64,000 bases of DNA, taken from NCBI GenBank assembly GCA_021292105.1, contig CM037874.1, positions 58,506,539 to 58,570,538 on the forward strand. Direction: 5' to 3'. The notes beneath the pieces were generated by a model. The model was given only the letters and a program-made list of their open reading frames with translations, was not told the origin of the DNA and made no database searches. The stretch comes from Anadara kagoshimensis. Lineage: Eukaryota; Mollusca; Bivalvia; Arcoida; Arcidae. This document shows, piece by piece, positions 48,501 to 56,772 of the stretch (position 1 is its first letter; every line of letters starts with the position of its first letter). Made by a program: the position numbers and the translations under genes.

Positions 48501-50847
48501 AGAATTTTTTTCACTTTTGTCTGTATATACAGTAGAGGATTTACTTAACACTGATGAGTTACTATAAAAAATAACACTTGTCCCAACAGGATTTTAAATC
48601 ACTGTGGTAGCTCAGTTGGTAGAGTGCTCACTCCGTTAGTGGGAGGTTGTGGGTTTGAGTTGCAACCGGGTCTGACCTAAGACTTGAAAGTGTATAGTGA
48701 CTGTTCTTTCGCTAAGCACTCCACATTCCGAAATAAAAGTCAGGGTTCTTTCCAATGGGAGCTTAAAATAAACAAGGTCCTGTGTCACGGTGGTCTTGGC
48801 AGAACCCTGCCATCAGCGCAACACACAGGCAAATTCCTGCATCTTCGCCTATAGCTGGAGACATCTCGATATAAGTGAAATATTCTTGACGGGGACGTTA
48901 AACACCATTACTTAACTTAACTCCAACAGGATTTTACCGATCTGGACGAGTACTAGTACCTAGATGTTTTATAACTTTATAACATTCTGTAAATTATTTT
49001 AACGTTGTTTAATGGTACATTATTACTTTTCTTCCAGATACATGTGATAGAACTAGGTCCCTATAAGCAGGGTAATTTTGCACCAAGAAATACCTATGAT
49101 GTCATACAGTTTATGGATGATGTCAATCGATATGACTTTCCTGTCTCACTGCATGTAAGTATAACATAAACAATGGTAAATGTTTTCTCATACATATTAT
49201 AAAATGACCTCCTTGTATGTTGGTAGCCAAGTGATTGAAAGTGCTGACTGAACAATCACTTGGTCTCTAATTATTAATACTATGCCTACGTTAAGGGACC
49301 AGGTGGTTGAGTGGTCAATCTTGCTCACTTGTGGATCACAGCACCTCTCGCTGACTCGGTTTGAACCCAGGAAAGGTTCTGTTGTGAGAAAGTTTGTTAT
49401 TTCACTTGCTAAAGGCCAGTGGTTTCTTGGCACTCTTGTTTCCTCCACCATGCCTGAACTGACTGTCTCGATATAAGTGAAAACACTCTTTACTGAGTGT
49501 AAAACATCATTACTCTTCTTCATTCCATTCCATCTTGTTATTGACCATTGGGCTCTCGGCTAGGCGCATTCGCAGCAATGTTTGTGCCCTGTTGTTGTCA
49601 TGGTTCTTTCTAACCTCATAATACTACAACCTGGAGATTTTTGACTGATTATATTTGATATAATCACAATTAATCACTTGGACCTTTTTCTTGGAACAGG
49701 TCTTGTCTTATTGCACTGTACAAATTTTTATTTATGGTCACCAAAATAAGGACATTTGCAACCGTGTTTGTAATGTTGTTGTCAGGGTTATACTAAGTAT
49801 GTGACAGAACAATACCAAAACCTGGAGATTATGACCAATCTACAATCACAATTAATCTCTTGGATTCTTTTCTTGGAACAGGTCTCGTCCAATTACAAAC
49901 TTTTATTTATGGTCACAAAATATGGACACATGTATTTGTGTGACATGGAAACGGCAGCCTGCCTATGTTGTACCAGAATCTCGCTCAGCATCGTATTTAC
50001 CTCAACGTTAAACAGCGAATCACAGGGCATTATGGGTGTAACTACCAGTGGTCAGGTATGACAGACATGTATTTTATTTCCTGTCGTAATTGTTGTTTTT
50101 AAGAAGCATTTACAAAAATATGAATGAAATGCAGTTTAAAGATTATACATTACTAAAATATATATTACACTTACAGTTTAGGTACTGTAAGCATATTTAT
50201 TTTCGCGGTGCACTAATTTTCGCTTATTTCGCAGTCGATTTTTTTGCGCGAAAATTAATACCAGGCAAAAATCATATTATGCTTATTGTGTAATAATGCA
50301 TATTTCAAAAACACAAAAATTTAACTATGCCAATATGTCTAAATTGCCTTTACCGCGAAAATAAATACACACAAAATTAAATACGTTAACAGTATTCAAT
50401 CTATGATTTTTCAGAGGGGCACATTTTTAAAAACTTTACATTTCCTCTTAAATGCCACATATCAATATTTTTGGCATTCTTATGCTGAATAACTAGTATT
50501 GTGAAATATAGCCCTATAAGTCCTTTTTAGTGGGACCATTTGGCAAAATGAGGATAAATGACCTCCATCCAGAATAAACACTTGGATGGCCTTTATAGAC
50601 AGGTTTGACTGTACATTGTTAGTTTTCCATGGAAACATTTTTTTCTCACCAATAACAAACTTTGAAAGAAGACATATTTCTCAAGTTTGGATAAAAAATG
50701 ATGATTTTATTAAATTTGAAAATTTTATGTTTTATGTTACAGGTCATGACAGTCGATATAAAGAAAGAAGGTCTAATTTCATATGTACGGGACACTGCTA
50801 AGAAGATGAATCAAGCTAATAGACTGGAAAAACTTATAGCTAGTTGA
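22628..50847 (+). CDS. Stand-alone clathrin heavy chain terminal-domain (beta-propeller) protein
   Basis: Nine exons: 22628-22672, 29563-29673, 42694-42796, 43269-43421, 47298-47413, 48091-48255, 49038-49154, 49882-50055, 50743-50847 (TGA). Every junction keeps phase; 362 aa. It aligns along its length with the first ~330-350 residues of clathrin heavy chain: MAEIKPPILIQELIQ, SADSVQMNP (family SADSAIMNP), VFNFETK, VTKYGHMYLCDMETAAC and GIMGVTTSGQV. After the last propeller strand the family continues into the linker and leg helices. Here the protein instead ends within about 30 residues in a polar helix (TAKKMNQANRLEKLIAS) and a stop, with an AATAAA 51 bp later. It therefore cannot trimerise or form a lattice, but could bind clathrin-box peptides or act as a competitor. 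Divergence from true clathrin is high, so it is an old paralogue, not a fresh fragment. Intron 1 uses a GC donor. Confidence 0.9.
24925..25015. repeat. Decayed CAGTCAAACCTG-type MITE fragment
   Basis: 'acagttaaactggtatataaagacc' in part, then 'ctttatagacaggtggttttta'. Right end lost. Confidence 0.5.
26516..26552. repeat. (ATT)n microsatellite
   Basis: About twelve ATT units inside the 2.6-kb element. A complementary (ATA)n run lies at 26758-26790. Confidence 0.95.
27245..27504. repeat. Two (AAAT)n arrays
   Basis: AAAT arrays at about 27245-27309 and 27425-27504, each expanded at the same place within the tandem unit of the 2.6-kb element. Confidence 0.95.
29062..29512. repeat. Possible hAT-type MITE with ATCGATTAATCGG motifs
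   Basis: It begins 'agtgataggaatcggttgca', ends 'attaatcggtccaacact', and is rich in 'tcgattaatcgg' and 'gattatta' motifs on both strands. The outer ends are only loosely complementary (AGTG..CACT), and I found no convincing target duplication. It ends 50 bp before exon 2 of the clathrin-like gene. Confidence 0.45.
29903..30147. repeat. Dispersed repeat 'CCCCGCTTAAAAAGTGGGG', copy 2
   Basis: Closely matches 9650-9897 over its whole length, in the same orientation. Confidence 0.85.
31895..32235 (-). repeat. tRNA-derived SINE (family 2), inverted copy
   Basis: On the minus strand: tRNA-like head (gtagcttagttggtagagtg), then 'gggtctcgg', 'gaaagtcacggagtccttcg', and 'atagctggagacgtcctcga'. Nested in the 3.9-kb element. 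Confidence 0.8.
32826..33202 (+). mobile_element. tRNA-Arg-like SINE (family 1) with 14-bp target duplication
   Basis: Head 'ggccgcggtggcctaatgga' with a tRNA-like A box and a decayed B box (gtttgtgtcccgc); tail 'caacattcaaccaacc'. GCCATTAATATTGA occurs at 32812-32825 and 33203-33216, a perfect 14-bp target-site duplication. It is inserted into the 3.9-kb DNA transposon and is therefore younger. Confidence 0.93.
33491..33517. repeat. 27-base A homopolymer
   Basis: Directly adjoins the tRNA-like sequence on the minus strand, where it reads as T27. Confidence 0.95.
33519..33607 (-). tRNA. tRNA-like sequence followed by T27 (likely pseudogene or SINE head)
   Basis: The minus strand reads 'ggtcgtcgtggtgtagtgga' (A-box-like), then about 45 bases, then a good B box, gagttcaaatccc. 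It runs straight into T27, which would act as a Pol III terminator. The acceptor stem and anticodon arm pair poorly and no anticodon can be assigned, so this is probably a decayed tRNA or tRNA-derived element. Confidence 0.4.
34829..35130. repeat. 72-bp tandem repeat with degenerate third copy
   Basis: Two nearly identical copies start at 34829 and 34901 (ctaatgtacttgccagtaat ... gataccatacaa). A diverged copy lies at about 35045-35115. Confidence 0.9.
35690..36600. repeat. Long-unit tandem repeat (about 120-170 bp, 5-6 degenerate copies)
   Basis: 'cacaggaatttaaatta', 'catgtagctcacc', 'aaaggccctcttg' and 'ttattgtaattatatct' recur in fixed order. The copies have diverged and vary in length through deletion. 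Confidence 0.85.
36859..36966 (+). repeat. SINE family 3 fragment leading into the ACCAC array
   Basis: 'gtggttttctccaggcattt', 'ctccatcattcatgaactga' and 'aaaacaccattactcca' match the 3' half of SINE family 3 (compare 49420-49530). The SINE tail passes directly into the pentanucleotide array. Confidence 0.7.
36967..37475. repeat. (ACCAC)n pentanucleotide satellite, about 500 bp
   Basis: A period-5 array of ACCAC with variants ACCGC, ACTCC, ATCAC and ATACC. The plus strand is almost free of G and the minus strand is runs of GGTGT. It is open in several frames on both strands because a five-base unit rarely makes a stop. Confidence 0.97.
38310..39271. mobile_element. MITE-like element with TACTGTAAACCG ends (962 bp)
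   Basis: TACTGTAAACCG at 38310-38321 is mirrored by CGGTTTACAGTA at 39260-39271. Sub-terminal 'ttttagcg' motifs (gcgcagtttaattttagcg on the left; gcgctaaaataaaactg on the right) are also inverted. No coding capacity. Shorter relatives are at 41766-41998 and 50175-50394. Confidence 0.8.
39373..39399. repeat. Perfect 13+1+13 palindrome
   Basis: TTGTATCACCACA, one base, TGTGGTGATACAA. Confidence 0.95.
39575..39735. repeat. 161-bp foldback element
   Basis: Arms of about 70 bp, from 'attatatacacagtgtgtat' and 'cacactgtgtatataat'-type ends inward through 'gtatcaggtc', 'cctttttt' and 'tatcactac', are nearly complementary around 'tcgttgtgcaagcgcga'. It is MITE-like and non-coding. Confidence 0.88.
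39837..39996. repeat. CAGTCAAACCTG-type MITE, copy 5
   Basis: Starts 'cagtcaaacctgtctatgaa'; contains 'gtaaaagtggcctttatgga', then 'aagcatgtgacctttatata'. In intron 2 of the clathrin-like gene. Confidence 0.85.
40170..40347. repeat. 28-bp tandem repeat, about 6 copies
   Basis: Unit 'aacatgaatttgcacaaatc' plus 'tcacacac'. Confidence 0.95.
41160..41455 (+). repeat. tRNA-derived SINE (family 2)
   Basis: Head 'gatagctcagttgtagagtg' with B box 'gggttcgaatcac', then 'agggtctgacc', 'gactgttctttcgtcaagc', 'gaaatgaaagtca'. This is the best preserved Pol III-like head of the family. A 26-bp internal duplication is present (tagcaagggtgacaagttaac twice in part). Confidence 0.85.
41766..41998. mobile_element. 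MITE-like element with TACTGTAGATCACTT ends (233 bp)
   Basis: 'tactgtagatcactt' and then 'tttttcgcgag' at the left; 'ctcgcgaaataaaagtgatc' and then 'tacagta' at the right. Together these form near-perfect inverted ends of about 27 bp. Confidence 0.88.
42153..42287. repeat. 135-bp foldback element
   Basis: Arms of about 60 bp (ttatacaggtctttggcagg ... against ... cctgccaaagacctgtataa) surround 'gtaccctgagctgcaggtgaagggtac'. Further 'catgtaccccggca' motifs occur at 42447 and 42480, suggesting a wider element to about 42500. Confidence 0.88.
43890..44620 (+). pseudogene. Decayed zinc-finger/hAT-like (ZNF862-type) fragment
   Basis: An open stretch from 44202 reads KRIGAYKKPWEDGRPWLYD, then GMKCADCVEF. 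After a frameshift near 44400 it continues as SYKLDSVNKHDISESHKQAQ. The W..DGRPWL, C..C and H..S..HK spacing is that of the N-terminal TTF/BED-like zinc finger of ZNF862-type proteins derived from hAT transposons. A stop then ends it near 44584. A CAGGGATTGAGA terminus-like motif (43896) lies upstream. It is a relic in intron 4 of the clathrin-like gene. Confidence 0.55.
44836..44962. repeat. Fragment of the 'gatcactttgtagagtggtc' repeat
   Basis: Two partial units ('actttgtagagtggtcatct gtcaa' in two pieces, and 'cctttgtagaggggtcacct gtcaa') related in wording to the 74-bp satellite and the CAGTCAAACCTG family. Confidence 0.45.
45163..46558. repeat. 1.4-kb 'AGCTCACCTGAGCCAAAGGCTCA' element
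   Basis: The head occurs twice (45163 and 45237), each with the small hairpin 'tgagccaaaggctca'. The body carries four or five tandem versions of about 170-180 bp ('aaggtcataggttcaaaggt caagg', 'ctgaaatggttaattatctc'). The tail is 'ggctcatggacctcttgttt'. No intact frame was seen; the origin (LINE 3' end or large MITE) is unresolved. A short relative lies at 13320. Confidence 0.75.
46972..47195 (+). repeat. tRNA-derived SINE (family 2)
   Basis: Head 'gatagctcagttggtagagt' and B box 'gggtttgaacccc', then the family body 'gggtctgaacaagac', 'gaaagtcacggggtccttt'. It ends about 100 bp before exon 5 of the clathrin-like gene. Confidence 0.85.
47490..47815. repeat. 55-bp tandem repeat, about 6 copies
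   Basis: 'gttgtcttatgacatcagta' recurs at a 55-bp spacing (47521, 47576, 47631 and on). It lies in the intron after exon 5 of the clathrin-like gene. Confidence 0.95.
48598..48935 (+). repeat. tRNA-derived SINE (family 2)
   Basis: Head 'ggtagctcagttggtagagt', B box-like 'gggtttgagttgc', body as in other copies, then 'gctggagacatctcgatata' and tail 'gacgttaaacaccattactt'. It is one of the longer copies, showing the full 3' part. Confidence 0.85.
49296..49535 (+). repeat. tRNA-derived SINE (family 3)
   Basis: Head 'ggaccaggtggttgagtggt' with B box 'ggtttgaaccc'. The body is 'aaaggccagtggtttcttgg' and 'ccatgcctgaactgactgtc', with tail 'aacatcattactc' passing into pentamer-like 'cattccattccat'. 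Confidence 0.8.
50175..50394. mobile_element. MITE-like element with TACTGTAA..TTAACAGTA ends
   Basis: 'tactgtaagcatatttattt' and 'tcgcgg' on the left; 'ccgcgaaaataaatac' and 'gttaacagta' on the right. Related to the elements at 38310 and 41766. Confidence 0.8.
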
Positions 50848-50897
50848 ACAGACAAGACTTAGATCTCTGGGAGTTATAGTTATAATACAAACTTTAT

Positions 50898-50903
50898 AAT
50901 AAA
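50898..50903 (+). terminator. Polyadenylation signal of the clathrin-like gene
   Basis: AATAAA 51 bp after the stop codon, supporting a true 3' end here, directly after the propeller. Confidence 0.7.
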
Positions 50904-51746
50904 GTTTATGCTAGTAGAGTTAGTGGAAACTCGTCTGTGACTGTCTGTTTGTCGTTAGATTGAGATGTTGAAAACCCATCGATATCGCTAGCTTGCTAGT
51001 TCATCAATCAATATATGCCAGAAGGTGATGGCATTTTTTCAGGTGTAGCTGACGGTTTTTAAAACGTCATAATGGAGAAACTAGTCATAACATTTTTCTT
51101 TTTTTCATAAACTATCATGACATAAGAAGTATTAACTGGTATACACTGCAGCACTGCAAATCACAATCTTGAGTGTATCATCAAAATATGACTGTATCAT
51201 ACACTGGTTAATGTTGGAATTGTCATGGCAATGCATTTTCCAGTGTACCATGTGACCAATACCCTGTAATATGTATGCGATTTCCAGTGTGATAGGTAAT
51301 CAATAAGATGTACATGTGGTTCTCAGCGTAATATTTGACCAAGAACCGATAACAAATGTTTGGAATTTTATAGAAAACGTTTACCTAAAAAATTCCATAA
51401 TAACAACATTTTAATATAGAATGTCAAATAAAACAATGAACTATTTAATTGAAAATAATATTTTCGCATACATGTTACTGGACACCACACGGAACAATGG
51501 TATAAAAATGTACACATTATGTGACATGTTACAGGGTATCACATTGAACCTTTCATATCAAGTTAATGAAGTCCAACTGCAGTTTTCAAGCAAATTTATA
51601 CTTTCTACACTATTTTATAGTATTTATTTTATTGAGGAATTATGGGTGTCGTACTTGAATCTCATTATTTTAAATTTTGATGAGTTGAAGTTGTTAAATC
51701 AAATCAAATTATTTACTGTTCAGGGACTTAAAGCTTTATGGTGTCA

Positions 51747-51890
51747 CACACACATACACACACACACACATGCATGAACACACATGCATGCCTGCATTGA
51801 CACACACACATACAATCACACACATGCATGCACATACACACATGCATGAACACACATGCATGCATGCATTTGCACACACTCATACAATCA

Positions 51891-51925
<35 letters not shown>
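51747..51925. repeat. (CA)n / (ACACATGCATGC) microsatellite
   Basis: CA runs interspersed with 'acatgcatg' units. Confidence 0.97.
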
Positions 51926-51929
<4 letters not shown>

Positions 51930-53823
51930 ATGCTTGAAAAACACTAGTCAGTTCATAGTTAAGCAATAATATCCTTCATTGTACATGTGTACTGCATACA
52001 AGTATTTACATATAAAACACATTCATTTCAATCTAGAAAGGGCTTTTGTCACATTGGAACCAAAATAATAATTTAGTCCCGTATAAATACGGTCTCAGAG
52101 CCAATCCTTGACTGTTTCATTTCAGTTTTAAACAAACCCCGTTCTGCCTCTTTTGTGTTTTTATTGTACTTAATACTGATCCTTGAATCAAGTTATGTTA
52201 TGTCAGCTTCATTTTAAGAAAACATGGCTTTTGTTTTCTTTTAAGACCTGTGGCATGATGACCCCAATCACTACATTACTGGATTGAACACAAGCATTTA
52301 ATGCGACATGGGTAAACTATCTATAGGCAAACAACATTGACCTGTTTGTTTGACCTTTCATTACGACTATTCATATAGAAGAGTCCATCCTATACATAGG
52401 TAGTAGTAGGATTCAAACTTAATACTGTGTACATAAGACAAGTGATTAGTGTTCTCATTATGTATACAAAATAAACCCGTGTGATTCCTATATATAAATG
52501 CAGTCACCCATGATAGATATTTAAATTATAGGTCGAACGGACAGGTCAAAGCTGTTTACCTATACTTGGCACCCAGCTTTTTATTAATTTTTTTCTCTAG
52601 GTTTGTAAATTTTTCTCTCGGTTGGACGGTTTTGTCCTGTCCAACAGATTACCGAATAAATACATATACTAGTATTTTGGAAATCTCAATAAATCACGGG
52701 CACAAAAAAAAATTCAATGTCTCTTATTAAATGTTGCTAGAAGCCAAGTGAGCATCACAGACCCATAAGAGTTTTTCTTTCATTGTGTGGTAAATTCGTT
52801 TTAAAATCCTGTGCAGGTAATTTTAAAGCATAAGTCAGATATGAATTTGATATTTTTACATAATTTAAATAAGAATTATACAATGTACCCATAGAAAGGT
52901 ATTACATATATAAGTTTTAGTTGTTTAAATGTATGTGTACATTACATGTTTGAGATTTTTAAATGTTTATTGTATATTTAATAAGTTATATAACATAATT
53001 ATACAGAGTTAATTAGTTACTATGGTTACAACATTTGTTTATATAAGTTTTGTTTTATTTTTGTAAATGTTGATGTTGGTGCATTCAAATGAATAGGGTA
53101 AGTGTCAACCCCCTAAACAGTGTCTATCTTCTAGCTCTGTATATAGGAACTATGGCAAGTGTTTTGACAAATTATTATAAATCATTTTATATATCAGTTA
53201 TTTTAGAGATTTTACTTTACAGTGCAGATTTTAGTGCACCATTTTTTGTGTGCACACTGAGTCACTTATTTAATTTAGCGCAGTTTTATTTTAGTGGACA
53301 GGTAAGATAGCAAAAAGTGCTAAAATAAAACTGTGCTAAATTTATCTGTTTTCAGTATTTTGCTGGACAAAAAGGCTGTAATTCTGGTCATGTTGCCAGC
53401 CTGAATTCCCAATATTAGTGTACAAGACTTGCATGAGACTGGATCATGTGACATCATTAAACAGTTGATGGTTTGATGTAACCAATAGCAACACCTATCC
53501 TCTGCTGATGTCAAAATACTGAAAGCATTTGTACCTTGCTGGTACCTTATCAATAAGTCCAGAAAATCTGACACAGACTATAATCTATCAAATCTAAAAT
53601 CTTGATTTTAGTCTTGGTCAGAGTTTTTGGACTACTAATTATTCAGTTCAAACAAAACTTCAGTCTTGAGACGTGTGGACATGCTATGTTGATCTTAACA
53701 CAAAATTATTTGCATGATATTATAACATTGTTCAATGAACATATTTATTTATACATAATTATATCTATATATTTTAGATGAATTAAGTAATTTTAAGCTA
53801 TAAATGTAATTATACATCATGTC

Positions 53824-54132
53824 CAGTCAAACCTGTCTATAAAGGTCGACCAAGGGTTCCAGAAAAAATGGTCTTTTTTGACAAGTCGTCATATACAAGT
53901 TTAAATTACATCACTAAAGACAGGTTAATAAAACATGAATCAAGTAAAATTACACTGATCTTTATAAGCAGGTGACCCTTATATAGTGGTGGCCTCTCAG
54001 GCAGGCAGGTGACCCTTATATAGTGGTGGCCTCTCAGGCAGGCAGGTGACCCTTATATAGTGGTGACCTCTAGGGCAGGCAGGTGACCCTTATATAGTGG
54101 TGGACCTTAAGCCAGGCCGGTTTGACTGTATT
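53824..54132. repeat. CAGTCAAACCTG-type MITE, copy 6, with internal expansion
   Basis: From 'cagtcaaacctgtctataaa' to 'ggccggtttgactgta'. An internal unit of about 45 bp ('caggtgacccttatatagtg' plus 'gtggcctctcaggcagg') is repeated three to four times, so this copy shows a MITE turning into a tandem array. Confidence 0.88.
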
Positions 54133-54204
54133 ATTAGTATATGTTTGGAGAGATATGATATTATTAGCTTTCATGGTTTGTTATGTAATGTTAGCTTAGG
54201 CCTA

Positions 54205-54850
54205 GATGGTTAAGAGTGCTGGGGTACACAACAGGGATGGTTTAGTGCTGGGGTACACAATGGGGAAGGTTAAGAGTGCTGGGGTACACAATGGGGATGT
54301 TAAGAGTGCTGGGGTACACAATGGGGATGGTTTAGTGCTGGGGTACACAATGGGGAAGGTTAAGAGTGCTGGGGTACACAATGGGGATGGTTTAATGCTG
54401 GGGTTCACAATGGGGATGTTAAGAGTGCTGGGGTACACAATGGGGATGGTTTAAAGTGCTAGGCTACACAATGGGGATGGTTTAGTGCTGGGGTACACAA
54501 TGGGGAAGGTTTAGAGTGCTGGGGTACACAATGGGGATGGTTTAGAGTGCTGGGGTACACAGTTGGGATGGTTTAGAGTGATGGGTACACACTGGGGATG
54601 GTTTAGTGCTGGGGTACACAATAGGGAAAGTTAAGAGTGCTGGGGTACACAATGGGGAAGGTTTAGAGTGCTGGGGTACACAATGAGGAAGGTTTAGAGT
54701 GCTGGGGTACATAATGGGGAAGGTTTAGCATTTTGGTGGATACACAATGGGGATGGTTTAGAGTGCTGGGGTTCACACTGGGGATGGTTTATTTAGAGTG
54801 ATGGGGTACACAATGGGGATGGTTTAGAGTGTCGGGGTACACAATGGGGA
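54205..54850. repeat. Minisatellite, unit about 26-32 bp
   Basis: About 22 units of 'gtgctggggtacacaatggg' followed by 'gatggttta' or 'gaaggttaaga'. Confidence 0.97.
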
Positions 54851-55599
54851 TCACCATATCACATGATGCCCCATAATTCTGTGCAGAAATGTTATTTCGT
54901 TTGCATACAGCATTATATTGCTTTGAGTTTTGCTATACAAATAACATTGATATCATTTTTTTCAAACTTTCTGCACTGACTTTAAGAGGCAGTGGTCATT
55001 GTACTCTGGTGAACCCCACTTTTAAGCTGTCATTACAAACCATTGTTGTTAATATTTATCCTCATTAAAGAAATAAACAAAAGCTATGTGTATTTTTGCA
55101 AGCTACCGTGTATATTTAAATTTCAGGTCAAATGTCAAGGTTGAGCTTCCTAATTTAAAAGTGCTGGGCACAGATTGAGAATGATGCAGTGTTATGTTGA
55201 ATTAACTACATTTATCTTAATATAATATTGTAGCTAGTTAGCTAGTATTGTTTAAATAGATTTACTACAAATTATATATAACATTGTTTTAAAGCAGATA
55301 GCTTATGTGATATTAAATTTATTGAGAAATAAAGTTTTCTTATGCAGTCAAAGAATTAAGTTTTGAAAGCTTTAAGCCATTAAGCCAATAACAGAGCCTG
55401 GATAAGATTTCACAGGCAAACTAGCAATTTCTGTTCCGTGTTAGGATTTTGTTTCAATCCAGCCAAGCTTCGTGGAATTCAATATTCACTGCCAAACCCC
55501 GGGCCCCCATTGAGCCAAAAACTGGTCTCTTGTTCAATTTTAAAGACTGATCGATAATGCTCCAATTTATACAGAGTAAGCTTTCTCTTAAAATACAGG

Positions 55600-56280
55600 G
55601 GGGAGTATAGGAGTAAAGGTCTTTTATGTCCCAGTCAAGATTTTTTTGACTTACATTGAGACTGACAGTTCTAGTGGAGAGGAGTTATGGTGTTTTACAC
55701 CTCATTCAAATTGTTTTTTATTACGGTATATCAAAGCTGGCAGTTCTGGAATGTTGAAGTGTAGTTTTATGCCCAAGTCAAGATTCTTTCACTAACATTG
55801 ACACTGACAGTTCTGGGGTGGTGGAGAGGAGTATTTTATATCCAAATCAAGATTTTTTCACTTATATCGAGTGTTAATTCTAGGATAGTGGATTACTTGG
55901 AGAAAAACCTGACATATGGCAAGCAAATAAAGAACCTTTCTCACAATAGGATCTGATCAAGCGAGATTTGAAATGTTTCCAATTTTCTTTGTTCTAGTGT
56001 ACCCTGGTACACTTATCAAGACTTGTTGCTTTTCATTTTTCAAGCATCAGCATTTAGAAATGAAAGTCATTTGGTCCTTTGGAAGAGACCTTATTAAGTG
56101 ATGGTCCATGTCATGACAAGTGTGGCACGATAAAAAATTTCCCTGCACACTGCTCTGAGCGCACTGCAAGGCCATTTCAACTATAGCTGGTGACGCAAAA
56201 CCACATTTAATTAAACCCACAGCTACTGATAGGTAACTTGAGTTAATGTCTTGACCACTCAACCACTGTGGCCTCACCTA
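55600..56280 (-). repeat. Cluster of SINE fragments (families 2 and 3), mainly inverted
   Basis: Three successive pieces with 'cagtcaagattctttcact' and 'gacagttctgg' (family 3) are followed by an inverted family 2 body ('gaaatgaaagtcat', 'ggtcctttggaagagacctt', 'ccctgcacactgctctgagc'). It ends in the tRNA-like 'ccactcaaccactgtgg'. Confidence 0.7.
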
Positions 56281-56736
56281 AATTTATTCAGGTTTCTTGT
56301 TAAGGGAGTTTTCACTGCATCGATAGAAGACAATAAAATTGTGAATTTATTATTTTTATTACATAAAATATCACATTCAAATAATTAACAAGAGGTCTAA
56401 TAAACATGAAGGCTCACTTATCTTTGCATTATCAGCTGTAGAAATGCTTGAATTCTGTCAAGAATGTTTAGATGTTCAAATGTCAAGATTCCAATTTTCT
56501 TGAGATTTAAAACAATGGGTCCACCTGTGAATCGGGTGATACCTAGAAAAGCTGTTCTAAAATGTCAAGAAAAATAATCATTTCAACTTCATGGAAGGAA
56601 ATGCTGTGCTAATACTGTAATATGCACATGTATTAAAACAAGGCTACCAAACTTTGTATAAAATAGTTGTTTATTTCAATGGACGGATTAGTGAAGCTAT
56701 ATTACATTTGAGGCCTTGTCACAGGTGAGCTACATG

Positions 56737-56742
56737 TTTATT
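56737..56742 (-). terminator. Polyadenylation signal of IFT20
   Basis: AATAAA on the minus strand, 30 bp after the IFT20 stop codon. Confidence 0.65.
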
Positions 56743-56772
56743 CTTCAATAAATAAAGAACACATAACTCTGT

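Larger units (their letters stand above)
50904..56736. other. Intergenic region between the converging clathrin-like and IFT20 genes
   Basis: No coding exon was recognised. It holds a CA array, two minisatellites, MITE and SINE copies (listed separately) and AT-rich unique DNA. A small inverted repeat 'gcgcagttttattttag' / 'ctaaaataaaactgtgc' lies at 53278-53337. Confidence 0.7.

Noticed and set aside
22628-50847. Idea that the clathrin-like gene is a truncated pseudogene of clathrin heavy chain.
   Set aside because: All nine exons are open, all splice sites are usable, phases match, and a stop plus AATAAA follow; decay would have broken at least one of these.
51421-51777. 118-codon plus-strand frame, the longest outside repeats and the RT blocks.
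   Set aside because: AT-rich, runs into the CA repeat, no motif, no splice context; likely chance.
51728-51931. Cysteine/valine-rich 67-codon frame.
   Set aside because: Translation of the CA microsatellite.
54202-54454. Overlapping 78- and 82-codon frames on opposite strands.
   Set aside because: Both arise from the minisatellite; periodic protein text and no splice or start context.
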